A stretch of DNA of 64,000 bases, taken from contig NZ_JAXQNP010000004.1 in the NCBI RefSeq assembly GCF_034427435.1, positions 186,001 to 250,000 on the forward strand, given 5' to 3'. Position 1 is the first letter of the stretch; the number at the start of each line of letters is the position of its first letter. This DNA comes from Nitrospirillum sp034427435 (lineage in GTDB: Bacteria > Pseudomonadota > Alphaproteobacteria > Azospirillales > Azospirillaceae). Below are positions 18,218 to 28,090 of the stretch, piece after piece. Made by a program: the position numbers and the translations under genes. The notes beneath the pieces were generated by a model. The model made no database searches. It saw only the letters and a list, made by a program, of their open reading frames with translations, and had not been told where the DNA came from.

Positions 18218-19210
18218 ATGACGGTCAACATCAAGGACGTCGCCCGGGTTGCCGGTGTCTCGGTTTCCACCGTGTCCCGCGCCTTGGGGGAGGGGCCGGT
18301 CAGCGCAGAGGTGCGGGAACAGGTGCAGGCGGCGGTGCGTGCCACGGGTTACAAGCCCAACCTGTCGGCGCGGCGGCTGCGCTCGCAACGTACCCAGACC
18401 ATCGGCTTGATCGTCGCCGACATCCGCAATCCCTTCTTCACCGCCGTCGGTCGGGCGGTGGAGGACGCGGCCTACCGCGCCGGCATGCGGGTCATCCTGT
18501 GCAACACTGATGAGGACCCCGCGCGCGAGGCGCTCTACCTGACCCTGATGCAGGAAGAACGGGTGACGGGGCTGATCTTCGCCCCGACCCGCGCGACCGT
18601 TGATCGGTTGCAGGCCGACACCCTGGATTTCCCCATGGTGCTGATCGACCGCGCCGGTCCCGGCGGGCAGTTCGACACCGTGTTGTTGGACAATCGCGAG
18701 GCCAGCGCCACCCTGGTCGATCATCTGGTGTCCCGGGGATACACCCGCATCGGTGGCCTGTTCGGTGCCACCAGCACCACCGGCGTCGAACGGCGCGACG
18801 GCTATCTGGCGGCCATGGCGGCTCGGGGTTTGACGGGGGAGGCGCGCTTCGTGCCGCCGTCGGTGGATGCCGCTGAAAGCGCCGCCGCCGCCTGGCTGCG
18901 CGAACCCGACCGGCCCCAGGCCCTGCTGGTCAGCAATGGTCTGTTCCTCACCGGCGTGGTGAAGGCGGCCCGCGCCCTGGGGCTGCGCATCCCCCAGGAC
19001 ATCGCCGTCGCGGGCTTCGACAACGAACCCTGGACGGAACTGGTTGAACCGGGCCTGACCGTCATCGAGCAGCCGGTCGAAACCATAGGCCGCGAGGCCA
19101 TGGCCCTGTTGTTCCAGCGCCTGAAGACCCCGGACGCGCCGACGCGCAAGGTGGTGCTGTCCGGCCGTTGCGTCGCCCGAGGCTCGACGGCTGCCCTGCC
19201 GCGCGCGTGA
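18218..19210 (+). CDS. fruR: LacI-family repressor of the fructose operon
   Basis: 330 residues. The N-terminal LacI helix-turn-helix is TVNIKDVARVAGVSVSTVSRAL with the hinge KPNLSARRLRSQRTQTIGLI, followed by a periplasmic-binding-like effector domain (about 62-330). It is divergent from fruB across 163 bp holding two LacI-type operators, with a third in oprB. By analogy to FruR/Cra the effector would be fructose 1-phosphate; this is inferred. The start has no strong Shine-Dalgarno because the operator occupies it. Confidence 0.88.
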   Translation: MTVNIKDVARVAGVSVSTVSRALGEGPVSAEVREQVQAAVRATGYKPNLSARRLRSQRTQTIGLIVADIRNPFFTAVGRAVEDAAYRAGMRVILCNTDEDPAREALYLTLMQEERVTGLIFAPTRATVDRLQADTLDFPMVLIDRAGPGGQFDTVLLDNREASATLVDHLVSRGYTRIGGLFGATSTTGVERRDGYLAAMAARGLTGEARFVPPSVDAAESAAAAWLREPDRPQALLVSNGLFLTGVVKAARALGLRIPQDIAVAGFDNEPWTELVEPGLTVIEQPVETIGREAMALLFQRLKTPDAPTRKVVLSGRCVARGSTAALPRA

Positions 19211-19697
19211 TGGGGACGCCGGCCCAAAAAGCTGCCAACGCGTTCACTCCACCCTCGGACACATCACCCCGGATCAGGCCGAGAAAGGCGGTGTCCACTT
19301 AATTGGGGGAAGCTCACTTCAGAACCGCCCGGGGCTTTGGGTGCAAATGAAGCGTTAACGCCCTCGCCATATGATCGTTGTTATGCAAGTCTTGGCACGG
19401 GTGACACGGGGCCTTTGGCGACACGCGGACAGGGAATGTCGATGCACCTGAAGAGGCGAGGGCGGGGCCACGAAGTTGTTGTCAATACATGGCCGGCAAC
19501 GCGGCGTTAGCCACCATGATCGCGTCCGCCGTCAAAGTGTCGCCCGTCCCCTGGGGGCGGTTGGGGTAGGGGCTGGTTTCCATGTTGCCAGCTTGGTGAG
19601 CGTCTCCTGTTTCACCCCGGGGAGGGTTCTTCGCGGAGCGCGGGCTGGATCTCAGGATGGTTCGAATAATGGCATGGAATATATTTAGGCTGGTGAA
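19211..19697. other. 487-bp gap with no convincing gene
   Basis: Between fruR and the LysR gene I find no protein with family features or good coding pattern. A 70-codon open frame at 19476-19688 has no recognisable content. The last 80 bp turn AT-rich (ATGGCATGGAATATATTTAG) and probably carry the LysR gene promoter. Confidence 0.6.
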
Positions 19698-20621
19698 ATG
19701 GATTCACTAAGAAGAAGCAACCTCAACCAGTTTTACGCCCTTGACGCCATTTTAAATACGACCTCCATAACGGAGGCGGCCGCCCGCATGCACATCAGTC
19801 AGCCGGCGATGAGCCTCGCCCTTAAAAAGCTGCGCGATCATTTTGGTGATGAACTGGTCGTATACAATAATGGCCAGAGGCAGGTGACGGCGCTGGCCCA
19901 AGCGCTTCGCCCCCGGGTGCGGCATTTGCTGCGGGAGGCTGAAAACGTATTCGGCACCACGCTGAGCTTCGATCCAAAGGTGGATCAGAGAACGGTGCGC
20001 ATAGCCGCGCCGGACATGGTGGAAATCACCTTCTTGCCGAATGTCATTCGCCGCATCCAGCAAGAGGCGCCGGGCGTGGACATCCATTTCGTGCCCTTCG
20101 ACTATGTGCAAGCGGACGTGTTGTTGGAGAGGAACGTGGATCTGGTGATCGTTCCCCAGCACCTGGAATCGAGCCAGTTACCCAAGGTCCATCTATTCTA
20201 TGAATCCCTGTCGTGCATGGTCTGGAGTGAAAGTTCGTTCACCGGTCACGAAATAAGCCTGGAAGCGTATTTGAATGGCAAGCATGCGGCGCTGCTGAGT
20301 GAGATGGAAATCCCATCACCGCCCGGCAGCGAAGCATTCGACTATCTGGACCGCCGTCATGTCTCTATCAGGACGGCCCGATATGCCATGCTTCCCATCG
20401 CGGTCATTGGGACCGACCTGATCGTGACGACCATTGGAAGATTCGCGCAGCAATTCGCCACTATGCTGCCCCTGAAGGTGGTGACCACCCCGTTCAAGGC
20501 GGAATATATCTCCATCAGCATGCAGTGGCCCGCCCACCGCGAGGCGGAACCGTTCATGCGATGGCTTACGTCCCTCATCCATGACGAGGCGGCGCGCTTC
20601 CCCCTCCATAAACTAGGCTGA
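19698..20621 (+). CDS. LysR-family transcriptional regulator
   Basis: 307 residues. Winged helix-turn-helix at the N-terminus: LNQFYALDAILNTTSITEAAARM then HISQPAMSLALKKLRDHFGDELV; effector-binding domain about 95-300. The first part resembles NodD-like LysR proteins. It is on the same strand as, and 260 bp upstream of, the TonB receptor operon, so it may control it; LysR genes are more often divergent, so this is only inference. The lower GC of this gene and the receptor that follows suggests this block has a different history from its neighbours. Confidence 0.88.
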   Translation: MDSLRRSNLNQFYALDAILNTTSITEAAARMHISQPAMSLALKKLRDHFGDELVVYNNGQRQVTALAQALRPRVRHLLREAENVFGTTLSFDPKVDQRTVRIAAPDMVEITFLPNVIRRIQQEAPGVDIHFVPFDYVQADVLLERNVDLVIVPQHLESSQLPKVHLFYESLSCMVWSESSFTGHEISLEAYLNGKHAALLSEMEIPSPPGSEAFDYLDRRHVSIRTARYAMLPIAVIGTDLIVTTIGRFAQQFATMLPLKVVTTPFKAEYISISMQWPAHREAEPFMRWLTSLIHDEAARFPLHKLG

Positions 20622-20629
20622 TATAGGCA

Positions 20630-20650
20630 TTGGCAAAACCGATTTGCCAA
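20630..20650 (+). terminator. Hairpin after the LysR gene
   Basis: TTGGCAAA, loop ACCGA, TTTGCCAA: a perfect 8-bp stem 8 bp past the stop codon, with TATTTTC eight bases further. It suggests that the LysR gene and the receptor operon are separate transcripts. Confidence 0.5.
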
Positions 20651-20881
20651 GCAGCCCGTATTTTCCCAACTTAATACACAGCTTCGGATGAAGCGATGTC
20701 CGATCGTCTCGTGATTTGATGCGATCGGCGTGTCATGTGGAAATAAAGAACGGGCAAATGTGCACCATTCCTTAATAGGTTGGTGCCATAAGGAAAATAA
20801 TATTCAGCACGCCTAACGTGGTAGTCAGGAATCCGTCGCGATTCCGGCAACGATGGCGGCTGGCAGAACAGGAGCAGGGGA

Positions 20882-23152
20882 ATGAAGGGCTGGGACTGGT
20901 TGGCCGGTGTCTCGGCCGTTGCGACCTTTGTCGCGGCGGCGCCGGCAATTGCGGGGGATATGCAGATCAACGTGCCGTCTCTGCCGATGGAGCAGGCGCT
21001 GGATGAAATCGGACGGCAGTCGGGTCAGAAGGTCGACTACGACCCGGACGCGGTGCGCGGCTTGACGTCCGTCGCCGTGAGCGGTGGAAAGAGCGCCGAC
21101 AGCGCCATCGAGGCCGCCATCGCGGGAACGCGGCTGGTGCTCATTGATGTCAAGGGCGTTCCCACCATCATCAGCTATATCGTGGTCATGGCGCACCGCG
21201 ATGAGGCTGAGACCAACCTGCTGGTCCGTGACGCGTCAACCTCCAGCCGCAGCGGCGCCTCCCTGCGTGAGCAGGCGCGCAACACGACGGTCATTTCCAG
21301 CAAGCTGATGGAGGACCAGCAGGCGCTAAGCGTGGAGGATGCGCTGCGGGACGCCGGCGGTGTCATCCCCAACTTGGCCACCGTCCAGGGCGGCAACACC
21401 TATAGCGTCCGCGGCTTCGCGTCCACCGGTCTGACGAACGGCCTTGCCTCCTCCGTGGGGAGCAGCTCCATCGCGGGGGCGTCGCAGCCGGTGGCGGGGT
21501 TGGAGCGCATCGAGGTGCTGAAGGGCCCGGACGCCCTGTTGAATGGCTCCTCCAGCCTTGGCGGCACCATCAACCTGGTGACTAAGAAGCCGACGGCGGA
21601 TCCCTTGCTGAACGCCTCGCTGGAATATGGCAGCTATCAGGGGCGGCGAGGCACGATCGACGCCTCCGACGCGCTGAGCGACGACGATAGAATTAGTGGT
21701 CGTCTCATCCTGTCCGGTGCTGATGCCGACCATAATTGGCAGAATTACCGGGGGGACCAGAATTACCTCATCGCCCCCAGCCTGCGGTTCAAGGATGAGA
21801 AGACCGACGCGATCCTGAGCGCCCAGATCTACGACCAGTCCACCGGCGTCAATCCCTACACCTATATGTACAAGGGGCAAATCGTCCCGGTGAGGACCCA
21901 GCCCATCGGCCCCGCCGACGCCGGTTTCGACGCGAATGACAAGGAAGTCGGCTATTCGGTTGAGCACAAGGCCACCGATTGGCTCACGCTTGTCAGCCGC
22001 GGGCAATATCAGAACCAGGACCTGAGTTTCGGTTTCTACGCGCCTTTTGTCGTGCTGTCGCCCACGAACCTGCTGGTATCCAATAATCCTCAGGAGCAGC
22101 GCAACAGGACTTGGTCCCTGGACAACTATGCCAGGTTGAAGTTCGACACCTCTGTCATCAATCATAATATCAATATCGGCTATAGCTATGTTCAGACGCA
22201 TGACGATGCGCTGGACTCGTCGAAGGGCAGCATGTTTCCCTTCAGCTTGACAACTGGTGTTGTCAAACCGCTGCCTTCCATCAACGAGATGTCCTACACC
22301 TTGGATTATAATGAAAAGGCGTTTTACTTTCAGGACATCATGACCTGGGGGCCGGTACATTTCATCGGTGGCGTGCGCCAGAATTGGTACGATACTACCA
22401 GCCATATTTATGGGCCGCGTCCGTCGACCAGCCAAACGTCCGCCACGTCGGCGGTGCCCAGTTATGGTGCGGTGTACGAGATCACCGACAATTTGTCGTT
22501 GTTCGGTAACTACGCGCTTGGCTTCAATCCAAATTTTTCTTTGGATTACCAAAAGAATCGTCTGCCTGACATGGATACCAAGAATCTTGAAGGCGGCGTG
22601 AAACTGTCCATGCTGAATCAAAAGTTGGAGTTTGTGGCATCGGTGTTCCGCCTCCAGCAAAGCAACGTAGTGATTTCCGACCCGGCCCACCCCGGCTTTT
22701 ACCTCGCCGCTCCCGGCCAGGAAAGCAAAGGCGTCGACCTCGATTTGCGTGGCACCATCCTGCCTGGCTGGACGGTCGTTTCCACCTTCACTTACAGCAA
22801 GTTTGATCAGTTGAACGCCAAGTTGGGCGCCTATGTGGCCGGTCAGCCGCGCGTGAAGTACAGCCTATACACATCCTATGCCTACCATGTCGATGAGGAC
22901 ATGACGGTGACCGCATCGGGTGGTCTTTACGGAAACTCCAGTTCTTACGTTAATACAAAGGGGACGGAGCAAATTCCGAGCGTCAATCAATTCGATGTCA
23001 ATGTCATTGGCGCCTACAAGTCCTGGCAGCTCAATGTAGGCGTCAAGAACCTCTTTGACCGACGCAACTATGGCACCTCTGTTGCCGACAGCTACATCCC
23101 CATCCTGGAGCCGCGCACCTGGCGCGCCACCTTGTCCTACAAATTCTTCTAA
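20882..23152 (+). CDS. TonB-dependent outer-membrane receptor with STN domain
   Basis: 756 residues. Signal peptide to about residue 25. An STN (secretin/TonB short N-terminal) domain follows at about 26-95 (INVPSLPMEQALDEIGRQSG). Then come the plug (DALRDAGGVIPNLA, YSVRGF, RIEVLKGPDALLNG, GGTINLVTKKP) and a 22-strand barrel ending in the aromatic YKFF. The layout is that of siderophore-type receptors. STN receptors usually signal to a FecR/FecI pair, but none is in the window. It is first gene of a six-gene run; the ABC transporter starts 25 bp after its stop. The substrate is unknown; the neighbours suggest a peptide or peptide-derived compound. Confidence 0.9.
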   Translation: MKGWDWLAGVSAVATFVAAAPAIAGDMQINVPSLPMEQALDEIGRQSGQKVDYDPDAVRGLTSVAVSGGKSADSAIEAAIAGTRLVLIDVKGVPTIISYIVVMAHRDEAETNLLVRDASTSSRSGASLREQARNTTVISSKLMEDQQALSVEDALRDAGGVIPNLATVQGGNTYSVRGFASTGLTNGLASSVGSSSIAGASQPVAGLERIEVLKGPDALLNGSSSLGGTINLVTKKPTADPLLNASLEYGSYQGRRGTIDASDALSDDDRISGRLILSGADADHNWQNYRGDQNYLIAPSLRFKDEKTDAILSAQIYDQSTGVNPYTYMYKGQIVPVRTQPIGPADAGFDANDKEVGYSVEHKATDWLTLVSRGQYQNQDLSFGFYAPFVVLSPTNLLVSNNPQEQRNRTWSLDNYARLKFDTSVINHNINIGYSYVQTHDDALDSSKGSMFPFSLTTGVVKPLPSINEMSYTLDYNEKAFYFQDIMTWGPVHFIGGVRQNWYDTTSHIYGPRPSTSQTSATSAVPSYGAVYEITDNLSLFGNYALGFNPNFSLDYQKNRLPDMDTKNLEGGVKLSMLNQKLEFVASVFRLQQSNVVISDPAHPGFYLAAPGQESKGVDLDLRGTILPGWTVVSTFTYSKFDQLNAKLGAYVAGQPRVKYSLYTSYAYHVDEDMTVTASGGLYGNSSSYVNTKGTEQIPSVNQFDVNVIGAYKSWQLNVGVKNLFDRRNYGTSVADSYIPILEPRTWRATLSYKFF

Positions 23153-23177
23153 TTCGCCGAGATCGAGTGTCGCCTGA

Positions 23178-24949
23178 ATGAGCATGTCGAACGATACAGT
23201 GCAGGGAGCCCGGCCACAGGCCGGGCTCCCCAGCGTCAGTACCGAGGTGCGGGTACGTCACTTTCTCAAGTTGCTGACATCATACTGGGTTTCCTCGGAT
23301 TGGATGTTTGCCTGGTTCGGCACCGCTTTCCTTTTGTGCGGAAAGTACATCGTTATTTATCTGTCCGTTCAGGCCAATAATTGGCAGCACTCTTTCTATG
23401 ATGCCGTCCAAAATAAACAGATAGACTTGTTTTTGCCTCTGGTGATCAAGTTTTTTCTGATTAATGGCGGTTCGGCCCTGGCCGTCGTCCTTGATTTGTA
23501 CTTCTATGGCATGTTCTCCATGAGATGGCGGACTGTCCTGACCACGGAATACGTGGCGCGCTGGATGAGGAACAATGGGTTCTATTCCATGGAAAGGGCC
23601 GCGCTGATTGATAATCCGGACCAGCGAATAGCCGAAGATATTAGGGATTTCACAAATAGTGTAATGGCCATAGTAGTAGGTCTCTTTGGTTCCATAACGG
23701 CCGGCATCAGTTTTGGTTCTGTGCTTTGGAGCGCGGCGGCGCCGATACGGTTCCTGATCGCGGGATATCACATCTCCATACCCGGCGACATGCTGTGGTA
23801 CTCCCTGCTGTACACGGCGCTGACCACCGGGGCCATCATTTGGGTCGGTCGGCCCCTGATTTCCCGCACCATGCGCCAGCAGCAGGTGGAGGCCGATTTC
23901 CGCTTCGGCTTGATCTACATTCGCCGCAATGCTGAACAAATCGCGTTCCTGAATGCCGCGTCAACAGAAGTTCAGTCCTTGCGCGAGGCGTTCGACCATA
24001 TCAGGAAGAACTATCACCGGCTGATTTTTGCCCAGATGGGCATCAACTTGACCCAGCACGCGTTCGGTAATATTGGGCAGGTTTTGCCTCTGTTTCTGAC
24101 CATTCCGAGATATTTTGCCGGTACGTTGACCTTTGGTGGGATTATGGCGGCGCAGGATGCATTCCGCCAAATGACATCTTCCCTTTCATTTTTCTATCAG
24201 GCCTTTCAGTCATTCGCCCAGCAAATTGCCAACGTCAACCGTATCTGGGCTTTCGACCAGGTGTTGGAGCGGAAGGGCGCCACCGATATCCAAATAATAA
24301 GGGACGGTGATGACACTATTTCCACCCGGGGTCTCCGGCTGGACTTCTATAATAATGCGTCCTTGACCATTGGGGAGTGGACGATCCTGCCGGGTCAGCG
24401 CTGGGTCGTGATGGGACCCTCGGGGATAGGGAAAAGCTCGACCATGAGGGCCGTCGCCGGCCTATGGCCGGATGGCGCCGGGGTGGTTCAAGTGCCGTCC
24501 CAGGGTCTGACGATGTTCGTGCCCCAGCGCCTCTACCTGCCCATCGGAACCCTGAAGAACGCCATCTGTTTTCCCGCCTCGCCTGAGCGGTACGCGGACG
24601 ATCAGGTCATTTCGTTGCTCAGCGTCGTTGGGCTGGAGAAACACGCCCCGCGTCTGCATGAATCCCGCTCCTGGGCGGATCAGCTCTCCCCGGGGAACAG
24701 CAGCGATTGGCCCTGGTCCGCATCCTGCTGTACCGGCCGGATCGCCTTGTCCTCGATGAGGCCACCAGCGCCTTGGACATGGCGAACGCGTTGCACTTCT
24801 ACACCACCCTGCTTGAGCGGCTGCCGTCCATCACCTTGATCAGCGTCGTGCATGATGAGCGCCTGAAGCCGTTCCATACCCATTGCCTGACCTTGGCGGC
24901 GAACGGGGCGACGCAGTCCACGCTGGCCCCGGAAGAGGAAGTCATATGA
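23178..24949 (+). CDS. BacA/YddA-like ABC transporter, fused permease and ATPase (one frameshift)
   Basis: 590 residues after repair. The membrane domain (about 30-340) is of the SbmA/BacA type: WQHSFYDAVQNKQ, MRWRTVLTTEYV, NPDQRIAEDIRDF. The ATPase half has Walker A GPSGIGKSS near residue 418, the signature LSPGEQQR, Walker B LVLDEATSALD and the H-loop SVVHDE. The frame breaks inside the signature, in a C4G4 tract (24688-24695); one extra C or G restores it. Proteins of this build (YddA, BclA) are inner-membrane transporters, and SbmA/BacA/BclA import peptides. The stop overlaps the next gene (ATGA). If the break is real the ATPase is dead. Confidence 0.88.
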
Positions 24950-26304
24950 TAAGCGCCTATATCAGCGACGGCGAAGCGGGCCTGCGCGCCGCCAGCCAGC
25001 AGGCCGTGGAACTGGCGCTGCGCGCCGGCGCCAAGGAAGCGAGCGCCAATGCGTCCTCCGGCGGCGGGCTTCAGCTTGGCTTACGGGACGGGCGGTTGGA
25101 GACGGCCCTGCGGAGCGGCCATCGCTTCCTGAATCTGACAGTCTTCAAGGAGGGCAGGGTCGGATCGGCCTCCGCGACCACCTTTGACGCCGGGGCCATC
25201 CAGCGCCTGGTGCAGGAGGCGGTCAGCATCATGCAATGGGCCCAGCCGGACGCCGACAACGGTTTGGCGGAGGCCGCCGATCTGGCCCACGACGTTCCCC
25301 ATCCCCCATTGTTCGAGCCCGCCAGCGATGATGCGGCGGCGCTGGCCGATGAGGCGCTGGACATGGAGCGCGCGTTGCGGGCCGTTGAAAGGCCGGCTGG
25401 GACGGAAGTGCGGACGTCGGAAGTGGGGCTCAGCTGTTCCGAGACCTTGTCGGTGATGGTCACTTCGTCCGGCTTTTGCCGTTCGAGCCTCGGTTCCAAT
25501 TTGGCGCGCTGGTGTTCGGTGACAGCGATGCGGGACGGTGCCATGGCGCGGGACTACGCCCAGTCCATGGCCCGCCGGCAAGGTGACCTCCGAGGGGCGG
25601 CATGGTTGACCGAGCGTGCCCTGCGGGGGGCGGCCGAGCAATTGGGGGCACGGCCCGTGCCATCCGTGACTGGGCCGGTCCTGTTCAATCCGCGTACCGC
25701 GCAAACGGTGATCGAGGATTTGGTCGGCGCGCTCATGGGGGCCGCCCAGTACCGCCGCGCCAGTTTTCTGGCAGGGGCGTTGGGGGAACAGGTTGCGGCG
25801 GATCATCTCAACCTGATTGAGGACCCGTTTGAGCCCTGGGGGCTGGCCAGCGGCGCCTACGATGCCGAAGGCGTCGCCGGCAGCCGCCGCCTCGTTCTCG
25901 AGGCCGGCGTGGTCAACGGCTACTTCCTGAACAGCCTGAATGCCCGGCGCCTGGGCATGCGGACGACGGGCAACGCCAGCGGGCCGTATAACCTGACCCT
26001 CTCCAGCCGCCATGCCGGGGGTGACGCCGAGGCGATGCAGCGGCGTCTTGGCACGGGCTTGCTGGTCACCGCCATCACCGGCGGCCGGACAGACCCGGCA
26101 ACGGGCCATTGGAGCCGCGCGGTCGAGGGGTACTGGATTGAGGGCGGCGTCCGGCGCTTCCCCGTCGCTGGCGTCACCCTTGGCGGGGACATGCGCGCGA
26201 TGCTGCGGGGAATCACCCATGTCGGCGATGACGTCGAGCGGTTCGGCGTTTTTCGCGTCGGCTCCATTTTGATTGACGGTATGCATATCGGAGGACGGGC
26301 ATGA
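24946..26304 (+). CDS. tldE: TldE/PmbA-type metalloprotease subunit
   Basis: 452 residues, U62/TldD-PmbA family. There is no HEXXXH motif, as expected for the non-catalytic partner. Family landmarks: GLQLGLRDGRLETA, VGSASATTF, the C-terminal GNASGPYNLTLSS and a VEGYWIEGG-like strand. In E. coli TldE pairs with TldD to cut unfolded or modified peptides, including the microcin B17 precursor. ATG at 24946 overlaps the ABC transporter stop, and its own stop overlaps tldD, so the three are co-translated. It is far from a housekeeping setting, which suggests a dedicated second copy. Confidence 0.88.
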   Translation: MISAYISDGEAGLRAASQQAVELALRAGAKEASANASSGGGLQLGLRDGRLETALRSGHRFLNLTVFKEGRVGSASATTFDAGAIQRLVQEAVSIMQWAQPDADNGLAEAADLAHDVPHPPLFEPASDDAAALADEALDMERALRAVERPAGTEVRTSEVGLSCSETLSVMVTSSGFCRSSLGSNLARWCSVTAMRDGAMARDYAQSMARRQGDLRGAAWLTERALRGAAEQLGARPVPSVTGPVLFNPRTAQTVIEDLVGALMGAAQYRRASFLAGALGEQVAADHLNLIEDPFEPWGLASGAYDAEGVAGSRRLVLEAGVVNGYFLNSLNARRLGMRTTGNASGPYNLTLSSRHAGGDAEAMQRRLGTGLLVTAITGGRTDPATGHWSRAVEGYWIEGGVRRFPVAGVTLGGDMRAMLRGITHVGDDVERFGVFRVGSILIDGMHIGGRA

Positions 26305-27751
26305 ACAATCCGCCACACATGGATTGGGCGCGGCGTCTGATCCTCCATCCCAATCAGTTGGATGAGGTCGAACTGTCGCGCGCGCTGGAGCAGTTGGCGG
26401 CGGGTGCCGACTTCGCCGACATGTTCTTCGAAAGCACCAAGTCGCGGGAGTGGCGGCTGGACAACGGCAAGGTATCGGCGGGCAGCTTTTCCATCGGGCA
26501 GGGGCTTGGCTCCCGGGCCGTATGTGGCGACCGGGTCTCGTTCGCGCATACCAGTGACCTTCGGCCCGAAGCCATAAGGTCCGCTCACCAGACGGTCCGG
26601 GCTCTGACCCAGCTGGGGGGCGGGGTGGCGTCGGCCCCCTCGGTATCGCTTGTCCCGCAGGTTGCGGACCATGGGCTGTACACCCGGAAGGACCCCTTGG
26701 CGTCCGCCGACCTGTTGCCCTGGGTCCAACTGCTGGAAAAGGTCGACATGCTGGCAAGGGCGGAGCATCCCGCCGTCCGCCAGGTCAACGCCTCCCTGTC
26801 ATCGTCGCATCGGGTGGTGCTGATCGCCAATACCGATGGGCAGTTGGTCGCCGACGCGCGTCCGGTGACGCGGCTGTTCATCCATGTCGTGCTGGAACGT
26901 GGCGGGACGCGGGCTCAAGGAAGTGCCGGTGTTGGCGGACGCTATGGGCTGGAGGGCCTGACGCACGAGATGGTGGCGCCGGTCGTGTCCCAGGCCGTAC
27001 GCATCGCGACCGTCAACCTCGATGCCCGGCCCGCGCCCGGGGGGTGATGCCCGTCGTGTTGGGCCCGGGCTATGCGGGTGTGCTGTTCCATGAGGCGGTC
27101 GGCCATGGCCTTGAGGGCGATCATCACCGCAAGGGCCTGTCGGCCTTCGCCGGCCGCATGGGGGAGCGTATCGCGCCCGAGACGGTGACGGTCCTGGATG
27201 ACGGGTCGTTACCCGGCCGGCTGGGCAGCGTGGGTGTCGATGATGAAGGCACGCCCGGGCAAAAGACCGCGCTGATCGAGAATGGAAGATTGACGGGGCT
27301 GATGCAGGACCGCCTGAACGCCAGGCTCATGAACATGACGCCGACGGGCAACGCGCGACGCCAGTCCTATGCCCATCTGCCCATGCCGCGCATGACGAAC
27401 ACCTTCTTACTGGCTGGCCAGGAGGATCCGAACGACATCGTCGCCTCGGTGGCGCGGGGCATCTACGCCCCCCGGATGGGCGGCGGCCAGGTGGACATCA
27501 CCAGCGGCCGTTTCAACTTCACGGCCATCGAGGCCTACCTCATCGAGGAGGGCAAGATCACCGCCCCGGTAAAGGGGGTGACGCTGGTGGGCGTCGGGCA
27601 TGAGGCGCTGCGCCATATCCGCGCCGTCGGCCACGACTGGGCCCTGGATGAGGGCATCGCCACCTGTGGCAAAGCCGGCCAAACGGTAAGCGTCAGCGTG
27701 GGACAGCCGACCCTGCGGATCGATGAAATGGTCGTAAGTGGCAGTTTGTAG
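26301..27751 (+). CDS. tldD: TldD-type zinc metalloprotease subunit (one frameshift)
   Basis: 483 residues after repair, matching E. coli TldD in length. Catalytic zinc motif HEAVGHGLEGD near residue 263. Other TldD marks: KVSAGSFSIGQGLGSR, TPTGNARRQSY, GGGQVDITSGRFNF and the AYLIEEGKITAPVKG segment. The frame breaks in a G6 run (27039-27044), just before the catalytic helix; one more G gives PAPGGVMPVVLGPG. As written the zinc site is lost from the N-terminal product. With TldE it should form the ring-closed protease that admits small peptides only. Thioredoxin starts 15 bp downstream. Confidence 0.9.
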
Positions 27752-27766
27752 TCTGGAGGAATCGAA

Positions 27767-28090
27767 ATGAAGAAAGCGACAAGCGTCAATTCTGTGGAAT
27801 TTGAGTCGAAGGTATTGGGGACGGCAACCCCTGTTCTGGTGGATTTCTGGGCGCCGTGGTGTGGGCCTTGCCGCGCCCTCGCACCGGTGCTTGACGAGGT
27901 TGCCGCCGATTTCGATGGCGAGATGGATGTCTACAAGGTGGATATCGAGGCGGAACCGGACGTGGCCGCCCGCTTTGGTGTCCAGACCGTCCCCGTGTTG
28001 ATCCTGTTCAAGGGCGGGGAAGAAGTGCATCGCCGGGTCGGCACGCTCTCCCGCACGCAACTGACCGCCATCATCGAGCAGAAGTTATGA
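27767..28090 (+). CDS. Thioredoxin
   Basis: 107 residues, one thioredoxin fold with the redox site WCGPC near residue 32 in VDFWAPWCGPCRALAPVLDE and the cis-Pro segment GVQTVPVLILF. There is no signal peptide, so it is cytoplasmic. RBS CTGGAGG is 8 bp upstream. Its place inside a TldE-TldD operon suggests it reduces disulfides of the imported or processed peptide, or of the last protein; this is inferred. Its stop overlaps the next gene (ATGA). Confidence 0.93.
   Translation: MKKATSVNSVEFESKVLGTATPVLVDFWAPWCGPCRALAPVLDEVAADFDGEMDVYKVDIEAEPDVAARFGVQTVPVLILFKGGEEVHRRVGTLSRTQLTAIIEQKL

Noticed and set aside
19476..19688. 70-codon frame before the LysR gene
   Set aside because: No RBS, no recognisable content, and it ends in the likely LysR promoter.
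20622..20881. Possible small precursor-peptide gene for the TldD/TldE operon
   Set aside because: I looked on both strands of the gap before the TonB receptor for a short Cys-, Ser- or Gly-rich peptide with an RBS and found none that I can support.
23178..24949. Plain SbmA/BacA protein without ATPase
   Set aside because: A full ATPase domain is present, with Walker A before the frame break and signature, Walker B and H-loop after it, so the BclA/YddA-like build fits better.
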